Assembly (NCBI GenBank): GCA_004555915.1
Contig: SFJM01000001.1
Coordinates: 100,952-164,951, forward strand
Length of the DNA: 64,000 nucleotides
DNA from: Clostridiales bacterium
Lineage (GTDB): Bacteria > Bacillota > Clostridia > Oscillospirales > Butyricicoccaceae
Reading direction: 5' to 3'
Both the position numbers and the translations under genes were made by a program. Below are positions 7,322 through 16,886 of this stretch, piece by piece. Numbering within the stretch: position 1 is the stretch's first letter; every line of letters begins with the position of its first letter. The notes beneath the pieces are model-generated. The model was not told the origin of the DNA. It ran no database searches and saw only the letters and a list, made by a program, of their open reading frames with translations.

Positions 7322-8296
7322 TCAGGATGCGCCAAAATCAGGAAAATCATAGGCGGATTTGCAGCGCTGCAGGACCTGTTCGGCACTATGGACGCCGGTG
7401 GACGCGCCCACAGCCTCCACCGAAACCGCAGCTGCCGCATTGGCAAACCGGGCACAGTCCGCAAAGCTGCGTTCCTCCAGCAGGGCAGCAAAGAATCCGG
7501 CAGCAAAATTATCTCCCGCACCGGTGGTGTCGACGCAGCGGGTGTCCGGACATGCGGGGATGATTTCCATATACCCGGTCTGGTCAGCGATCAGGCAGCC
7601 CCGGGAACCGAGTTTGATGATGACATGCTGTACACCGGTCTGCAGCAGGATATGGGCCATATCGGCCGGTTCTGCGGCGCCGGTGACAGCCTGTGCTTCC
7701 GTCTCATTGGCAAACAGGTAGTCCAGCCAGCGCAGGGCAGGGGCAAGGTCATGGACGGTCTCCCCATGTTTGGGGGATGTCATATCGGCACAGACAACCA
7801 GTCCCTGTTCCCGTACCATACGGAACAGCTGCTCCAGCTGCAACGGGTCAATCAGCGGAAACACGAAGATGCTGGCAAAGCAGAAGATTTTTGCCTGCCG
7901 CAGGGCTTCCGGCACAATGTCCTCCGCCTGCAGGGCACGCAGGCTGCCGTGGGGATTGGTGAGAAACCGCCGTTCACCATCGTGATCCACCAGCACCACA
8001 TTGATGCCTGTATCCAATCCGTCAATTTCCCGCATATAGGTGGTGTCCATGCCGGCGGTCTGACAGATATTTTTCAGATATGCACCTGCATCATCTTTGC
8101 CGATGCGGGTAATCAATCGGACGGTTTTGCCAAGGCGGGACAGTACCAGCGCTTCATTCATGGCATCGCCGCCGGAGGTCATGATAATCCGGTCGACTGG
8201 AGAGGAGATGCGGGTAAATACCGATGCATCCACAGGCACAACCGGGATATCAATAATGGCAGCACCGGCAAGGACAATATCGCAGCAGTCTGACAT
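7322..8296 (-). CDS. PfkB-family sugar/nucleoside kinase
   Basis: 324 residues. It has the ribokinase-type glycine motif SGGDAMNEALVLSRLG (about residues 41-56) and the PfkB signature DTTGAGDNFAAGF with the catalytic aspartate near residue 259. It should phosphorylate a sugar or a sugar-like compound with ATP; the substrate cannot be read from sequence. The start is 18 bases after the stop of an AraC-type regulator gene, so regulator and kinase form an operon for the use of one carbon source. No matching transporter is adjacent, although an unrelated MFS gene lies 3.6 kb away. Confidence 0.9.
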   Translation of the reverse strand: MSDCCDIVLAGAAIIDIPVVPVDASVFTRISSPVDRIIMTSGGDAMNEALVLSRLGKTVRLITRIGKDDAGAYLKNICQTAGMDTTYMREIDGLDTGINVVLVDHDGERRFLTNPHGSLRALQAEDIVPEALRQAKIFCFASIFVFPLIDPLQLEQLFRMVREQGLVVCADMTSPKHGETVHDLAPALRWLDYLFANETEAQAVTGAAEPADMAHILLQTGVQHVIIKLGSRGCLIADQTGYMEIIPACPDTRCVDTTGAGDNFAAGFFAALLEERSFADCARFANAAAAVSVEAVGASTGVHSAEQVLQRCKSAYDFPDFGAS

Positions 8297-8314
8297 GACA
8301 AAAGAACCTCCTGT

Positions 8315-9187
8315 TTAAATCGGGTTTTTACGGAAAACAGCCGGGGTAACACCGGTTTTTCCCGAAAAAGATGTGATGAAATTCGATTCACTGTGGTAGC
8401 CGACCCGGAAGGCAATCTGCTTGACTGACAGCGGTGTAGTCAGCAACAGCTCCTTGGCGGCATCAATCCGGCGCAGGGTAATGAATTCATGGGGAGAAAA
8501 GCCGGTGCGCATTTTAAACAGCCGGGACAGATGGGAAGGGCTCAGGCTGACAGATTTGGCGATGTCATTGACAGAAAGATCTTCAAACAGATGCTCCGTG
8601 ATAAAATCCACAACCTGTGAAATGGCATCATCCCGGTTTTCGGTATACGGTTCCTGCCGCAGCACAATCAGCTCGCACAACAGGCGGTGAATGAGCTGGG
8701 ACTGTTCGCCCTCGCTCATATGCCCGGGCAGCCGGAAGCCGTTGATGAGCTGCAGCATGGTAGTTTTCGTGTTGAGGGAGGAGGGCGGTGTAAAAGCCAG
8801 CCGATCCGCATACATGCTGCGGATCAATCCGAAATATTCTTTGGTATTGCAGCCTTCAATATGCATCCACAGCGTTTCACTCTTTTCCAGGGCATGGAAG
8901 CGATGTGGCAGCGTGCAGTCAATCAGGGCAACCTGCCCGGGAAGCACAGTGGCGCAGGCATCCGCATTTTCAATGTATACGGAACCGGAAATGACATAAT
9001 AGATTGTCGAATTCCGATGGCTTGGCAGCTGGGCAATGTCGCAGTCATCACGGAAATCATAATCTGATGTACAGAAATAGTGCCCGCAGCGTGTGATGTA
9101 GTAAAACAATTTACCGGCAATGGTGCTCGGTGTATTAAAAAATCGGTCTGACTCCAGCAGTACGCCGGATTCATTGGTTTTTCCCAT
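8315..9187 (-). CDS. AraC-family transcriptional regulator
   Basis: 290 residues. The N-terminal half has a cupin-type sensing domain (about residues 40-130). The C-terminal 100 residues hold two helix-turn-helix motifs (LSVNDIAKSVSLSPSHLSRLF and LSVKQIAFRVGYHSESNFITSF) as in sugar-responsive AraC proteins. The ATG at 9187 has a GGAGGTGG site; the frame continues 41 codons upstream across the promoter and was not used. The PfkB kinase follows 18 bases downstream and is the likely target pathway. Confidence 0.9.
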   Translation of the reverse strand: MGKTNESGVLLESDRFFNTPSTIAGKLFYYITRCGHYFCTSDYDFRDDCDIAQLPSHRNSTIYYVISGSVYIENADACATVLPGQVALIDCTLPHRFHALEKSETLWMHIEGCNTKEYFGLIRSMYADRLAFTPPSSLNTKTTMLQLINGFRLPGHMSEGEQSQLIHRLLCELIVLRQEPYTENRDDAISQVVDFITEHLFEDLSVNDIAKSVSLSPSHLSRLFKMRTGFSPHEFITLRRIDAAKELLLTTPLSVKQIAFRVGYHSESNFITSFSGKTGVTPAVFRKNPI

Positions 9188-9208
9188 AGGGGCCACCTCC
9201 TGTGGAAT

Positions 9209-9237
9209 ATTATACCACTGATACAGCACAAAATCAA
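9209..9237 (-). promoter_or_regulatory. sigma-A promoter of the AraC-PfkB operon
   Basis: On the minus strand TTGATT (9237-9232), a 17-base spacer and TATAAT (9214-9209). Confidence 0.7.
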
Positions 9238-9555
9238 AATAAATCGGTTGAAAATATTCTTGTGATTTTATGAGAGTAGGATACAACATAGAAAATGGAG
9301 AGAAAATCAAATGAAAATTACAGATTTTCGTTGATTTGAGTCATCATATTTTTTCTAAATATTTGGAAAAGAGGGGCCGATATGACTCGGAATCAAGGTT
9401 TTTAACGAGCTTTTGCGTCATCTTTTTTTGCCAAATAAATGCATCAGATAACAGGAAAATAACAAAAAGTTGTCCTGCAATATGGGAAGTTTTTTTATAA
9501 TACATGCAACCGCAGCGCAGTTTTTCCTACTATAATAGTAAAAGGAGGTGGGCAG
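9238..9555. other. AT-rich spacer between divergent operons
   Basis: No gene is seen. A hairpin TCAAAT-GAAAAT ... ATTTTC-ATTTGA lies at about 9310-9343, upstream of the AraC promoter, and could be an operator or weak terminator. Before the sigma gene, TATAAT (9531-9536) sits inside the palindrome ACTAT-A-ATAGT. TGCAACC at 9505-9511 resembles the -35 of some extracytoplasmic-function promoters, so autoregulation is possible but weakly supported. Confidence 0.4.
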
Positions 9556-10113
9556 ATGGAGGACAAGGAAATTATCGAGCTGTACTGGAGCAGGGATGAG
9601 ACTGCCATTACAGAAACATCCAGCAAATATGGGCGGTACTGCTATTCGATTGCATGGAATATTCTGCATCGCCGGGAGGATGCAGAGGAATGTGAAAATG
9701 ATACCTATCTTGCGGCATGGGAGACCATGCCGCCCAAGCGTCCCTCCCGTCTGGCAGTTTTTCTGGGGAAAATTACGCGGAATATTGCACTGGATTGCTA
9801 TGATTATCAAAAGGCGCAGAAACGCAGCGGCAACATGCTGGAATTGCTGTCAGAGCTGTCGGAATGCGTTGTAGCCCGGAATGAGCCGGCGCATGATCTG
9901 GAAGCGAAGGAAACCGCAGAAAGCATCAATCGCTTCCTCGGACAGCAGAGCAGGCTGAATCGCATGATCTTTGTGCGCAGGTACTGGTATGCGGATTCTG
10001 TTTCTGCGATTGCGGAACGATTTCAACTTTCAGAAAGCAGGGTCAAGTCCAGCCTGTTCCGGACAAGGAAAAAGCTGCGCCAGTTTCTGGAGGCGGAAGG
10101 AGTGATACTATGA
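9556..10113 (+). CDS. RNA polymerase sigma factor, sigma-70 (ECF-like)
   Basis: 185 residues. Region 2 lies at about residues 10-95 (RREDAEECENDTYLAAW) and region 4 at about 120-180 (SVSAIAERFQLSESRVKSSLFRTRKKLRQFL), joined by a short linker, as in extracytoplasmic-function sigma factors. The ATG at 9556 has an AAGGAGG site. The next gene overlaps it by four bases (ATGA) and encodes a membrane protein, the usual place of an anti-sigma factor. Confidence 0.88.
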   Translation: MEDKEIIELYWSRDETAITETSSKYGRYCYSIAWNILHRREDAEECENDTYLAAWETMPPKRPSRLAVFLGKITRNIALDCYDYQKAQKRSGNMLELLSELSECVVARNEPAHDLEAKETAESINRFLGQQSRLNRMIFVRRYWYADSVSAIAERFQLSESRVKSSLFRTRKKLRQFLEAEGVIL

Positions 10114-10904
10114 AGGAAAAGAAGCTGCTGCGTTTGATCGGCGATATGGATGATGCATACATAGCAGAAGCAAATGTCATTCGAGTAGAAAAAACGAAAT
10201 ATTACTGGATTATCGCAGCTGTGTGCGCTATACTGATTGTTGCAGCAGGGTATGCAGCATGGTTCGGAGAAAATATGTCTGAAAACGGAAGTCCAGCCGC
10301 AGAATGGCAGCTGGAACGTTCCACCGGTGACATTCAGGTGAATGAAGTCACAGAGCTTCCGGAAGGCGAAAGCAGTGAAGCGCTCCTGGTGTATCTGACA
10401 GAGGAAGAGCTGATAACACAGAGTGATACCAGCATTTTCCGCGGAACCATTGAGAACATACAGAATATCTGCATCACAGATGGTGGTGGGAAAAGCTATT
10501 ATGGTATCCTTACCATCCGGGTCAGTCAGGTTTACCGTGACCTGGGCAGCTGTGAAGCAGGGCAGACGGTTCGTATCTTAACGAATCCGATTCGTATGGA
10601 TGGCATCTGGACAGAAGATATGGATATCCTTTGCGAGGCGGAAACCGGCATGGAAGGCATTTTTATGGCACGTCCATATGCAGAGGATGAGAGCTGTGAA
10701 ATGGAACAGGGAACACTTGTCTGGAGGGATATTGCGGACTGTCAGCTGCCGGATGGCATACGATATGTATTTCTGCAGAAAAATGACAGTATCCTGTATG
10801 AAAGGGATGCGTATCCTTCGGTGTGGGCGGCGGAGCGGCAGGACATGGAAAGCCTCACGCTGGATGACATTGCTGCTGTCATAGAAGAACTGCTGCAAAA
10901 ATAA
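10110..10904 (+). CDS. single-pass membrane protein, probable anti-sigma partner
   Basis: 264 residues. A short N-terminal cytoplasmic segment of about 30 residues is followed by one transmembrane segment (YYWIIAAVCAILIVAAGYAAW) and an external domain of about 210 residues, acidic and beta-rich. The first codon overlaps the stop of the sigma gene (ATGA), so the two are translationally coupled. Topology and position suggest it binds the sigma factor through its N-terminus and senses an envelope signal outside. I see no zinc-type HxxxCxxC anti-sigma motif, so the role is inferred. Confidence 0.75.
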   Translation: MKEKKLLRLIGDMDDAYIAEANVIRVEKTKYYWIIAAVCAILIVAAGYAAWFGENMSENGSPAAEWQLERSTGDIQVNEVTELPEGESSEALLVYLTEEELITQSDTSIFRGTIENIQNICITDGGGKSYYGILTIRVSQVYRDLGSCEAGQTVRILTNPIRMDGIWTEDMDILCEAETGMEGIFMARPYAEDESCEMEQGTLVWRDIADCQLPDGIRYVFLQKNDSILYERDAYPSVWAAERQDMESLTLDDIAAVIEELLQK

Positions 10905-10920
10905 ACAAGGAGGTTTTTTT

Positions 10921-11721
10921 ATGGAGCTGACAATGCTGGGAACCGGCAGTGCTATGGTGACCGAATGCTATAATACCTGCTTTGTCCTCCGTGACAACGG
11001 ACAGGATTTTATGATAGACGGAGGCGGTGGAAATACCATTCTGCGGCAGCTGAAGCAGGCTGGCATTGACTGGCGCAACATCCGGGATATCTTTGTCACA
11101 CACAAGCATGTGGATCACCTGATGGGCATTATCTGGATGGTGCGCATGATCTGCCAGCACATGCAGCAGGGAGAGTATGAGGGAGAAGCACGGATTTACG
11201 GGCATCAGGAGGTCATTGACCTGATTGATACGATTTCCCGCCTGCTGCTGTCCAAAAAGCATACGAAGCATCTTGGGGAACGTCTGCATCTCATTGTGGT
11301 GGAGGACGGGGAAACCCGTACCATTCAGGGCAAACCGGTTACCTTTTTCGACATTCAGTCCAAAAAGGCCAAACAGTTCGGCTTTACCATGCAGCTGGGC
11401 AATGGAGAGAAGCTGACCTGCTGCGGTGACGAGCCGTACCGGGACTGTGAGCGGAAGTATGCGGAAAACAGCACCTGGCTGCTGCATGAGGCGTTCTGTC
11501 TGGATGGACAGGCGGATCTCTTCCATCCCTATGAAAAGCAGCATTCTACGGTAAAAGATGCCTGCGAAAAGGCGGAATTGCTGGGCGTGCGCAATCTGGT
11601 GCTGTACCATGCAGAGGATCGGACCATCCGGGATCGGAAGGCGCGATATATTGCGGAAGGAAAGCAGTATTTCCATGGCAATTTGTACGTTCCGGAGGAT
11701 CTGGAGGTACTGGAACTGTAA
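10921..11721 (+). CDS. metallo-beta-lactamase-fold hydrolase (RNase Z-like)
   Basis: 266 residues. The metal-binding motif THKHVDH (His61, His63, Asp65, His66) and the upstream GTGSA and DGGGG loops fit the RNase Z/arylsulfatase branch of the fold. Further histidines (LHEAFC, LYHAED) can complete a two-zinc site. The specific substrate is not clear; the protein is shorter than full tRNase Z. The ATG has an AAGGAGG site followed by a run of seven Ts. It starts 16 bases after the membrane-protein stop, so it is part of the sigma operon. Confidence 0.85.
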   Translation: MELTMLGTGSAMVTECYNTCFVLRDNGQDFMIDGGGGNTILRQLKQAGIDWRNIRDIFVTHKHVDHLMGIIWMVRMICQHMQQGEYEGEARIYGHQEVIDLIDTISRLLLSKKHTKHLGERLHLIVVEDGETRTIQGKPVTFFDIQSKKAKQFGFTMQLGNGEKLTCCGDEPYRDCERKYAENSTWLLHEAFCLDGQADLFHPYEKQHSTVKDACEKAELLGVRNLVLYHAEDRTIRDRKARYIAEGKQYFHGNLYVPEDLEVLEL

Positions 11722-11727
11722 CACATG

Positions 11728-11754
11728 GCCTGTCCCATATGGGGCAGGCTTTTT
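11728..11754 (+). terminator. terminator
   Basis: GCCTGTCCC (11728-11736) pairs with GGGGCAGGC (11741-11749), followed by TTTTT. It ends the sigma-factor operon. Confidence 0.85.
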
Positions 11755-11814
11755 CGTCTGCATTTCCGATAACGCTTCTGACCATAATGTGTAAAAAATT
11801 GGTGATAATTGAAA

Positions 11815-11843
11815 TTGACTTCTGTTCAGCGGAAAGGTATGAT
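11815..11843 (+). promoter_or_regulatory. sigma-A promoter of the MFS gene
   Basis: TTGACT (11815-11820), a 17-base spacer and TATGAT (11838-11843). Confidence 0.7.
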
Positions 11844-11877
11844 AGAATGCAGACAAATCTCGTTGGAGGAACACAAA

Positions 11878-13098
11878 ATGGAACAAAAACAAGGCTTTTT
11901 TCGTTCGATTGGCAGGGATAACTGCTACATTGTTGCAAATTTATTTTATGCATATTTTGCGCAGGGTGTGGCGGTCATTATGCTGGGTGCCGTTCTGCCG
12001 GCGCTGAAGGCGGATTATGCGCTGAATTACCAGGTTGGCGGCATGCTGCTGTCCGTGCAGTCCATTGGCTATGCCATTTCGGGCTTGGGAGCCGGCTTCC
12101 TGCCGTTGTATTTCGGGTTAAAAAATTCTTTTATTGGCATGACATCCGGCCTTGCCATCGGCATGGGCATGCTGCTCATCAGCGGCAATCCGGTCTGGCT
12201 GCTGATTGCCATGGCACTCATCGGCATCAACAAGGGCAGCGTGACCAATTACAACAACCAGATTATCAGTGATCTGGCGAAGGGAAACGCAGGCCCGCTC
12301 AATCTGCTGCATGCCTTTTTTGCCATTGGCGCCTGCCTTGCACCGGTGGTGGTCCTGCTGTGCGGCAAGGCTGACCCCACCGGCTGGCGGCTGGCGGTAC
12401 TGATTGCGGCGGTTGTAGGTGCACTGGGACTGCTGGCTATGACCCGCATGAAGCTGGATAACACCCGTTCCGTGGGCAAATCCAGCGAGGAAAAAGTACC
12501 GGTTTCCTATGGCTTCTTCCGGGAAAAGATTTTCTGGGTGACCATGCTGATCGGATTTTTCTATCAGGCCATTGAAGGCGTGATGATGGGCTGGCTCACC
12601 TCGTTCTTTGTGGACTCCGGCGTGATGACCAATGATTTTGCACAGGTGGTTACCTCTACTCTGTGGATTTCCCTGCTGGTGGGCCGTCTGGGCTGTTCCG
12701 GACTGGCAGCACGGTTCCGTCCGTACCAGATGATCCTCGTGATGGCAGGAGGCCAGCTGCTGTTCCTGTACGCACTGGTGCACAGCCATAGCTTTGGTAC
12801 CATGATGGCGGCAACCATCGGCCTGGGCCTGAGCATGTCCGGTATGTATGGAACCTCGGTATCCAATGCTGGAGACCTGTTCGCCCGGTATCCGGTATGT
12901 ATGGGCTTCTTTGTGCTGCTGACCAGCATGGGCGCGGTTGTGGCGCCGGCGATTGTGGGCATTGTGGCAGATGCGGCCGGCATGCGCACCGGTCTTGCCA
13001 GTGTCCTGATCGCTGCTGCCGCACTGGTAATTATGGCAGTGTACAACCTGCTTTCTGTCCGGAAAAAGGCGCACGCAGCGGTTTCCATTGCATCTTAA
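11878..13098 (+). CDS. major facilitator superfamily transporter
   Basis: 406 residues with about twelve hydrophobic segments in two halves joined by a charged loop near residue 195. It resembles the fucose permease/AmpG-like group of symporters. The substrate cannot be assigned. The ATG at 11878 has a TGGAGGAA site; the frame extends 23 codons upstream over the promoter and was not used. It is a single-gene unit between two terminators. Confidence 0.88.
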   Translation: MEQKQGFFRSIGRDNCYIVANLFYAYFAQGVAVIMLGAVLPALKADYALNYQVGGMLLSVQSIGYAISGLGAGFLPLYFGLKNSFIGMTSGLAIGMGMLLISGNPVWLLIAMALIGINKGSVTNYNNQIISDLAKGNAGPLNLLHAFFAIGACLAPVVVLLCGKADPTGWRLAVLIAAVVGALGLLAMTRMKLDNTRSVGKSSEEKVPVSYGFFREKIFWVTMLIGFFYQAIEGVMMGWLTSFFVDSGVMTNDFAQVVTSTLWISLLVGRLGCSGLAARFRPYQMILVMAGGQLLFLYALVHSHSFGTMMAATIGLGLSMSGMYGTSVSNAGDLFARYPVCMGFFVLLTSMGAVVAPAIVGIVADAAGMRTGLASVLIAAAALVIMAVYNLLSVRKKAHAAVSIAS

Positions 13099-13116
13099 AC
13101 AATAGAAAAAACAGTC

Positions 13117-13147
13117 AGCCCCGCGGTTTGAAACCGCGGGGCTTTTG
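13117..13147. terminator. bidirectional terminator between MFS and hydA
   Basis: A 13-bp perfect stem (AGCCCCGCGGTTT, one-base loop, AAACCGCGGGGCT) with T runs on both sides lies between convergent genes. Confidence 0.9.
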
Positions 13148-13161
13148 CATGCCAGAAACAT

Positions 13162-14952
13162 TTATTTGATGTGTCCGAACTGGATGGTGGTATCTTCGGT
13201 GTCCTGGGCCTGCAGGCGCAGGCTGAGGGGCATTTCCCACGAGAAATGGTCGGTATGCAGCAGCTGTTCTGCCTTCTCCGACATTGGCTTGCCAAGGTAG
13301 GTGTCGTACAGCACCTGGATTTCCGGGTTTTCATGGGGATACCGCAGCGGACTCAGCCGGTCGAGCTTGTACAGCAGATCGCCCCGGACATCCGCCTGTT
13401 CGTTCTGCTCGAAGGGGATCGGCTGCCCGCCGCCGCCGACACAGCCGCCCGGACATGCCATGATTTCCACAAAATCATAGTGCTTCTGGCCGGACAGCAG
13501 CGCTTCTACCAGCTTACGGGCATTGCCCAGACCGCTGGCAATGGCACAGCGGATGGTGGTGCCGTTCAGGTCAAATTCCGCTTCACGCCAGCCCTCGGTA
13601 CCACGCACGGCGCGGAAAGCATCCGGTGCCGCATTGCTGCCGGTAACGGTGTGGTATGCCGTGCGCAGGGCAGCTTCCATGACCCCGCCGGTGGCACCGA
13701 AGATGACCCCTGCACCGGAGCCGATGCCCAAGGGGGAGTCAAACTCTGCTTCCGGCAGGCTGAACACATTGATGTTTTCCGAACGGATCAGACGGTCCAT
13801 TTCGCGGGTCGTAATGACAATATCCACATCCTGCAGGCTGCCGGTATTGACATAGGTATGGCCATTTTTTTCGGCTTTTTTGGCAACACAGGGCATGATG
13901 GAGACACAGCAGATTTTCTCCGGCGGAACGCCCAGCTTTTCAGCAAAGTAGCTTTTGGTAAGCGCACCGAACATCTGCTGGGGGCTTTTGGAGGTGGACA
14001 GCTGTTTGGTCAGCTGGGGATACTGGGACTTGATAAAGCGAACCCAGCCCGGGCAGCAGGAGGTGAACATGGGGTATTCCGCCAGCTCACCGGCAGAGAA
14101 CCGCTGGAGGAATTCTGCGGATTCCTCCATAATGGTTACATCTGCAGCAAAGGCAGTGTCAAAGATATAATCAAAGCCAATGGAGCGCAGAACCGCTGCC
14201 AGACGGCGGACAGTTGCCATCTCACGGGGCAGACCATGGGATTCGCCCCATGCGGCACGGACAGCCGGGGCAATCTGGACAACGGTAATTTTATCGGGAT
14301 CTGCCAGCGCGTCCAGTACCTCAATGGTGTCATCCCGCTCCCGCAGGGCGCCTACCGGGCAATGGGTAATGCACTGTCCGCACAGGGCACAGTCGGAATC
14401 CTTGATGCGGCGGTTATAGGTAATATCAATGGTGGTGCGTCCGCCGGAGCCTGACATGCCCCAGATGCCAAGGGTCTGGATTTTTTCGCAGTACTGCACG
14501 CAGCGCATGCATTTGATACATTTCTGTGCATCACGATACAGTGGAAAGGTGGTGGTCCACTGGCTGGTGGGCAGGTCGGTGGCATAGGGATTGCGCAGGA
14601 TGCCCAGCTGGTTTGCCACATGCTGCAGCTTGCAGTTGCCGGAGCGCACGCAGGTGGCACAATGGCCATCATGCTGGGAAAGGAGCAGCTCCACATTGAT
14701 GCGGCGGGCCTGGCGGGCACGGGGGGAATTGGTATGTACCACCATGCCTTCATAGACAAGGTTGTTGCAGGAGGATACCAGACGGTTTTCGCCCTCTACC
14801 TCTACACAACAGACACGGCAGGCGCCGATTTCATTGATTTCCTTCAGATAGCACAGGGAAGGGATGGTGACACCGGCTTTTGCGGCAGCTTCCATAATTG
14901 TCGTGCCTTCCGGCACGCGGACGGCAATGCCGTTGATTGTTACATTTACCAT
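13162..14952 (-). CDS. hydA: [FeFe] hydrogenase catalytic subunit
   Basis: 596 residues. In order: an N-terminal 2Fe-2S domain (Cys34, 45, 48, 62), a His-Cys 4Fe-4S site (His94, Cys98, 101, 107), a two-cluster ferredoxin domain (Cys145/148/151/155 and 188/191/194/198) and the H-cluster domain. The latter has all three motifs: FTSCCPGW (Cys299-300), MPCVAKKAE (Cys355) and MACPGGCVGGG (Cys500, 504). The enzyme makes or oxidises H2 in the cytosol. It lies directly downstream of, and overlaps by seven bases, a GltD-like flavoprotein gene. This is the arrangement described for group A2 (glutamate-synthase-linked) hydrogenases, so its electron donor is likely that flavoprotein. Confidence 0.95.
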   Translation of the reverse strand: MVNVTINGIAVRVPEGTTIMEAAAKAGVTIPSLCYLKEINEIGACRVCCVEVEGENRLVSSCNNLVYEGMVVHTNSPRARQARRINVELLLSQHDGHCATCVRSGNCKLQHVANQLGILRNPYATDLPTSQWTTTFPLYRDAQKCIKCMRCVQYCEKIQTLGIWGMSGSGGRTTIDITYNRRIKDSDCALCGQCITHCPVGALRERDDTIEVLDALADPDKITVVQIAPAVRAAWGESHGLPREMATVRRLAAVLRSIGFDYIFDTAFAADVTIMEESAEFLQRFSAGELAEYPMFTSCCPGWVRFIKSQYPQLTKQLSTSKSPQQMFGALTKSYFAEKLGVPPEKICCVSIMPCVAKKAEKNGHTYVNTGSLQDVDIVITTREMDRLIRSENINVFSLPEAEFDSPLGIGSGAGVIFGATGGVMEAALRTAYHTVTGSNAAPDAFRAVRGTEGWREAEFDLNGTTIRCAIASGLGNARKLVEALLSGQKHYDFVEIMACPGGCVGGGGQPIPFEQNEQADVRGDLLYKLDRLSPLRYPHENPEIQVLYDTYLGKPMSEKAEQLLHTDHFSWEMPLSLRLQAQDTEDTTIQFGHIK

Positions 14953-16784
14953 TGTCTCATTCGACCTCCTCTGAAGTTACCATAGCCATAATGGTCACAG
15001 CGCAGACAGCGGGAGGATTCCTGCAGAACCTCTTCCTCCGTCATGCCTTCCTTGATGTCATCAAAATTGTTGACACAATCACAGGCCGGACGGGTGCGCA
15101 GGTTGACACGTCCGCAGGCGGGAGCCGGGGACAGCGGCGCTTCCGGGATATCCTCTACAGCGGCGTGGATGACATGATTATAGCCCAGGAAGTTGTCAAT
15201 ATTTGCAGCGGCAACCTTACCGGCTGCAATGGCACGGATGACCGTGGACGGGCCGGTAACCGCATCGCCGCCGGCAAAGGTCTTGGCGCTGCCCTCCACG
15301 ATGCTGTCCGGCAGGGCGGAGAAGCGTTCCCGGTTGACCGCAATGCCTGCAGCGGCAAATGCCTTGGAGTCAATGCCCTGACCGATTGCCACGATGACAA
15401 TATCACAGGGAATGGCCTGCTCCTCCATTTTTGCAGCGATCGGGCTGGGACGGCCATCGCGCCCCACCGGGCCAATCTGCTGCGGCTGGGTAATCAGGGC
15501 GGTGACATGGCCTTCCTCGTCATGCTCAATACGCAGCGGCGCCTGCAGCGGAAGGATGGTAGCACCCTCGGCAGCTGCTTCCTCGATTTCCTCTTGCAGC
15601 GCAGTCATATCATCCACACGGCGGCGGTATACGGTGGTGACACTGTCCGCACCCAGACGAATGGCGGTGCGGGTGGCATCCATGGATACATTGCCGCCGC
15701 CAATGACGCAGACACGCTTGCCGGTAAAGTCCGGTGCATTGCCTTCGCCGATATCACGCAGCATTTCCACAGCGGAAACCACACCGATGCTGTTTTCACC
15801 CGGAATGCCGATCTTGCGGTCAACATGGGCGCCAATACACAGGAAAACTGCGTCAAAATCCCGCTCAATCTCATGAATCGGGATGTCACGTCCCACGGAT
15901 ACGCCGGTATGTACCTCCACGCCGGTGCTGAGGATGACATCAATGTCATTGTCCAGCATGGCTTCCGGCAGACGGTACCGGGGGATGCCGTAACGAAGCA
16001 TGCCGCCCAGCTTGGGGCGCTGTTCATAGACAACGGTATGGTGACCCATCAGCTGCAGATAAAAGGCACAGGACAGGCCGCCCGGGCCGCCGCCGATGAT
16101 GGCCACACGCTTGCCGGTGGAGGGCTGGTTGGGAGCCGGTGCCACATGCAGGGCATGGGTGACGGCGAAATGCTTGATGCCGCAGATGTTGACGGCATCA
16201 TCCACCATGTTTCTGCGGCAGCGTGCCTCGCAGGGATGCTCGCAGACAAAGGCGCAGGCCGTCGGGAACGGGTTGTCCTTACGAATGAGCTTGACCGCAT
16301 CCTCATACCGACCGGCACGGACAAGGGAAATATAACCCGGAACATCCACATGTGCCGGACACAGCGCAACGCAGGGTACCGGCTGGGTCAGTCCGCTGGT
16401 GCAGCGGTTGTTGCGCACATGCTCCTCATAATCATCCCGGAAGCCCTGCACGCCCCGCAGTACCATGTTGGCGGCTTCGTAGCCGATGGCACAGTCTGCG
16501 GTATCCGCAATGGTCTTGGCGGTCTTTTCAATGCGGTCAATGGTGTCGAGCGTGGCACGGTTGCTCAGGATGTCATCCATCAGCCGTGCAAGCTGGCCCA
16601 GACCAATGCGGCATGGCGAGCATTTGCCACAGGTCTGTGCGTGGCAAAGCTTTAAAAAGCCAAGAGAAATGTCCACCGGGCACAATCCCGGAGGGCTGGC
16701 TGCAATCCGGCGCTCCAGATCCTGATACAGACCTTCGACCACCATCTGCGCCTGGTTCGGTGTTTCCAGACTTAATCTACTCAA
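14946..16784 (-). CDS. GltD-like NAD(P)H flavoprotein with NuoF-type iron-sulfur N-terminus
   Basis: 612 residues. The N-terminus carries the 4Fe-4S site found at the C-terminal end of NuoF/HydB (CGKCSPC, Cys52/55/58, with Cys98) but no FMN-binding part. Then come a GltD-type cysteine region (Cys138 and 142; Cys177, 181, 185, 189), an FAD Rossmann motif IIGGGPGG (about 229-236), and a second nucleotide site GGGNVSMD followed by YRRR, which favours NADPH. Its job is presumably to pass electrons between NAD(P)H and HydA. The TTG start at 16784 has a GTGAGG site. It overlaps hydA by seven bases. The promoter is TTGCGT/TAAAAT at 16914-16887. Confidence 0.88.
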   Translation of the reverse strand: MSRLSLETPNQAQMVVEGLYQDLERRIAASPPGLCPVDISLGFLKLCHAQTCGKCSPCRIGLGQLARLMDDILSNRATLDTIDRIEKTAKTIADTADCAIGYEAANMVLRGVQGFRDDYEEHVRNNRCTSGLTQPVPCVALCPAHVDVPGYISLVRAGRYEDAVKLIRKDNPFPTACAFVCEHPCEARCRRNMVDDAVNICGIKHFAVTHALHVAPAPNQPSTGKRVAIIGGGPGGLSCAFYLQLMGHHTVVYEQRPKLGGMLRYGIPRYRLPEAMLDNDIDVILSTGVEVHTGVSVGRDIPIHEIERDFDAVFLCIGAHVDRKIGIPGENSIGVVSAVEMLRDIGEGNAPDFTGKRVCVIGGGNVSMDATRTAIRLGADSVTTVYRRRVDDMTALQEEIEEAAAEGATILPLQAPLRIEHDEEGHVTALITQPQQIGPVGRDGRPSPIAAKMEEQAIPCDIVIVAIGQGIDSKAFAAAGIAVNRERFSALPDSIVEGSAKTFAGGDAVTGPSTVIRAIAAGKVAAANIDNFLGYNHVIHAAVEDIPEAPLSPAPACGRVNLRTRPACDCVNNFDDIKEGMTEEEVLQESSRCLRCDHYGYGNFRGGRMRQW

Positions 16785-16815
16785 TGATTCCTCACCCCAT
16801 ACAGATTATTTACAC

Positions 16816-16838
16816 AGGTGTTACGCAGTAAAACACCT
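16816..16838 (-). promoter_or_regulatory. palindrome downstream of the hydrogenase promoter
   Basis: AGGTGTT (16816-16822) and AACACCT (16832-16838) form perfect 7-bp arms with a 9-base centre. It lies in the leader of the GltD-like/hydA operon and could be a repressor site. It does not fit the clostridial Rex consensus well. Confidence 0.45.
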
Positions 16839-16886
16839 TTATGTTACCAAAAAACAATCAAAATATACTCAAATAAAGTTTCTTTT

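Noticed and set aside
16816..16838. Rex operator at the hydrogenase promoter
   Set aside because: The arms AGGTGTT/AACACCT do not match the TTGTTAA-type Rex half-sites, so Rex was not named.
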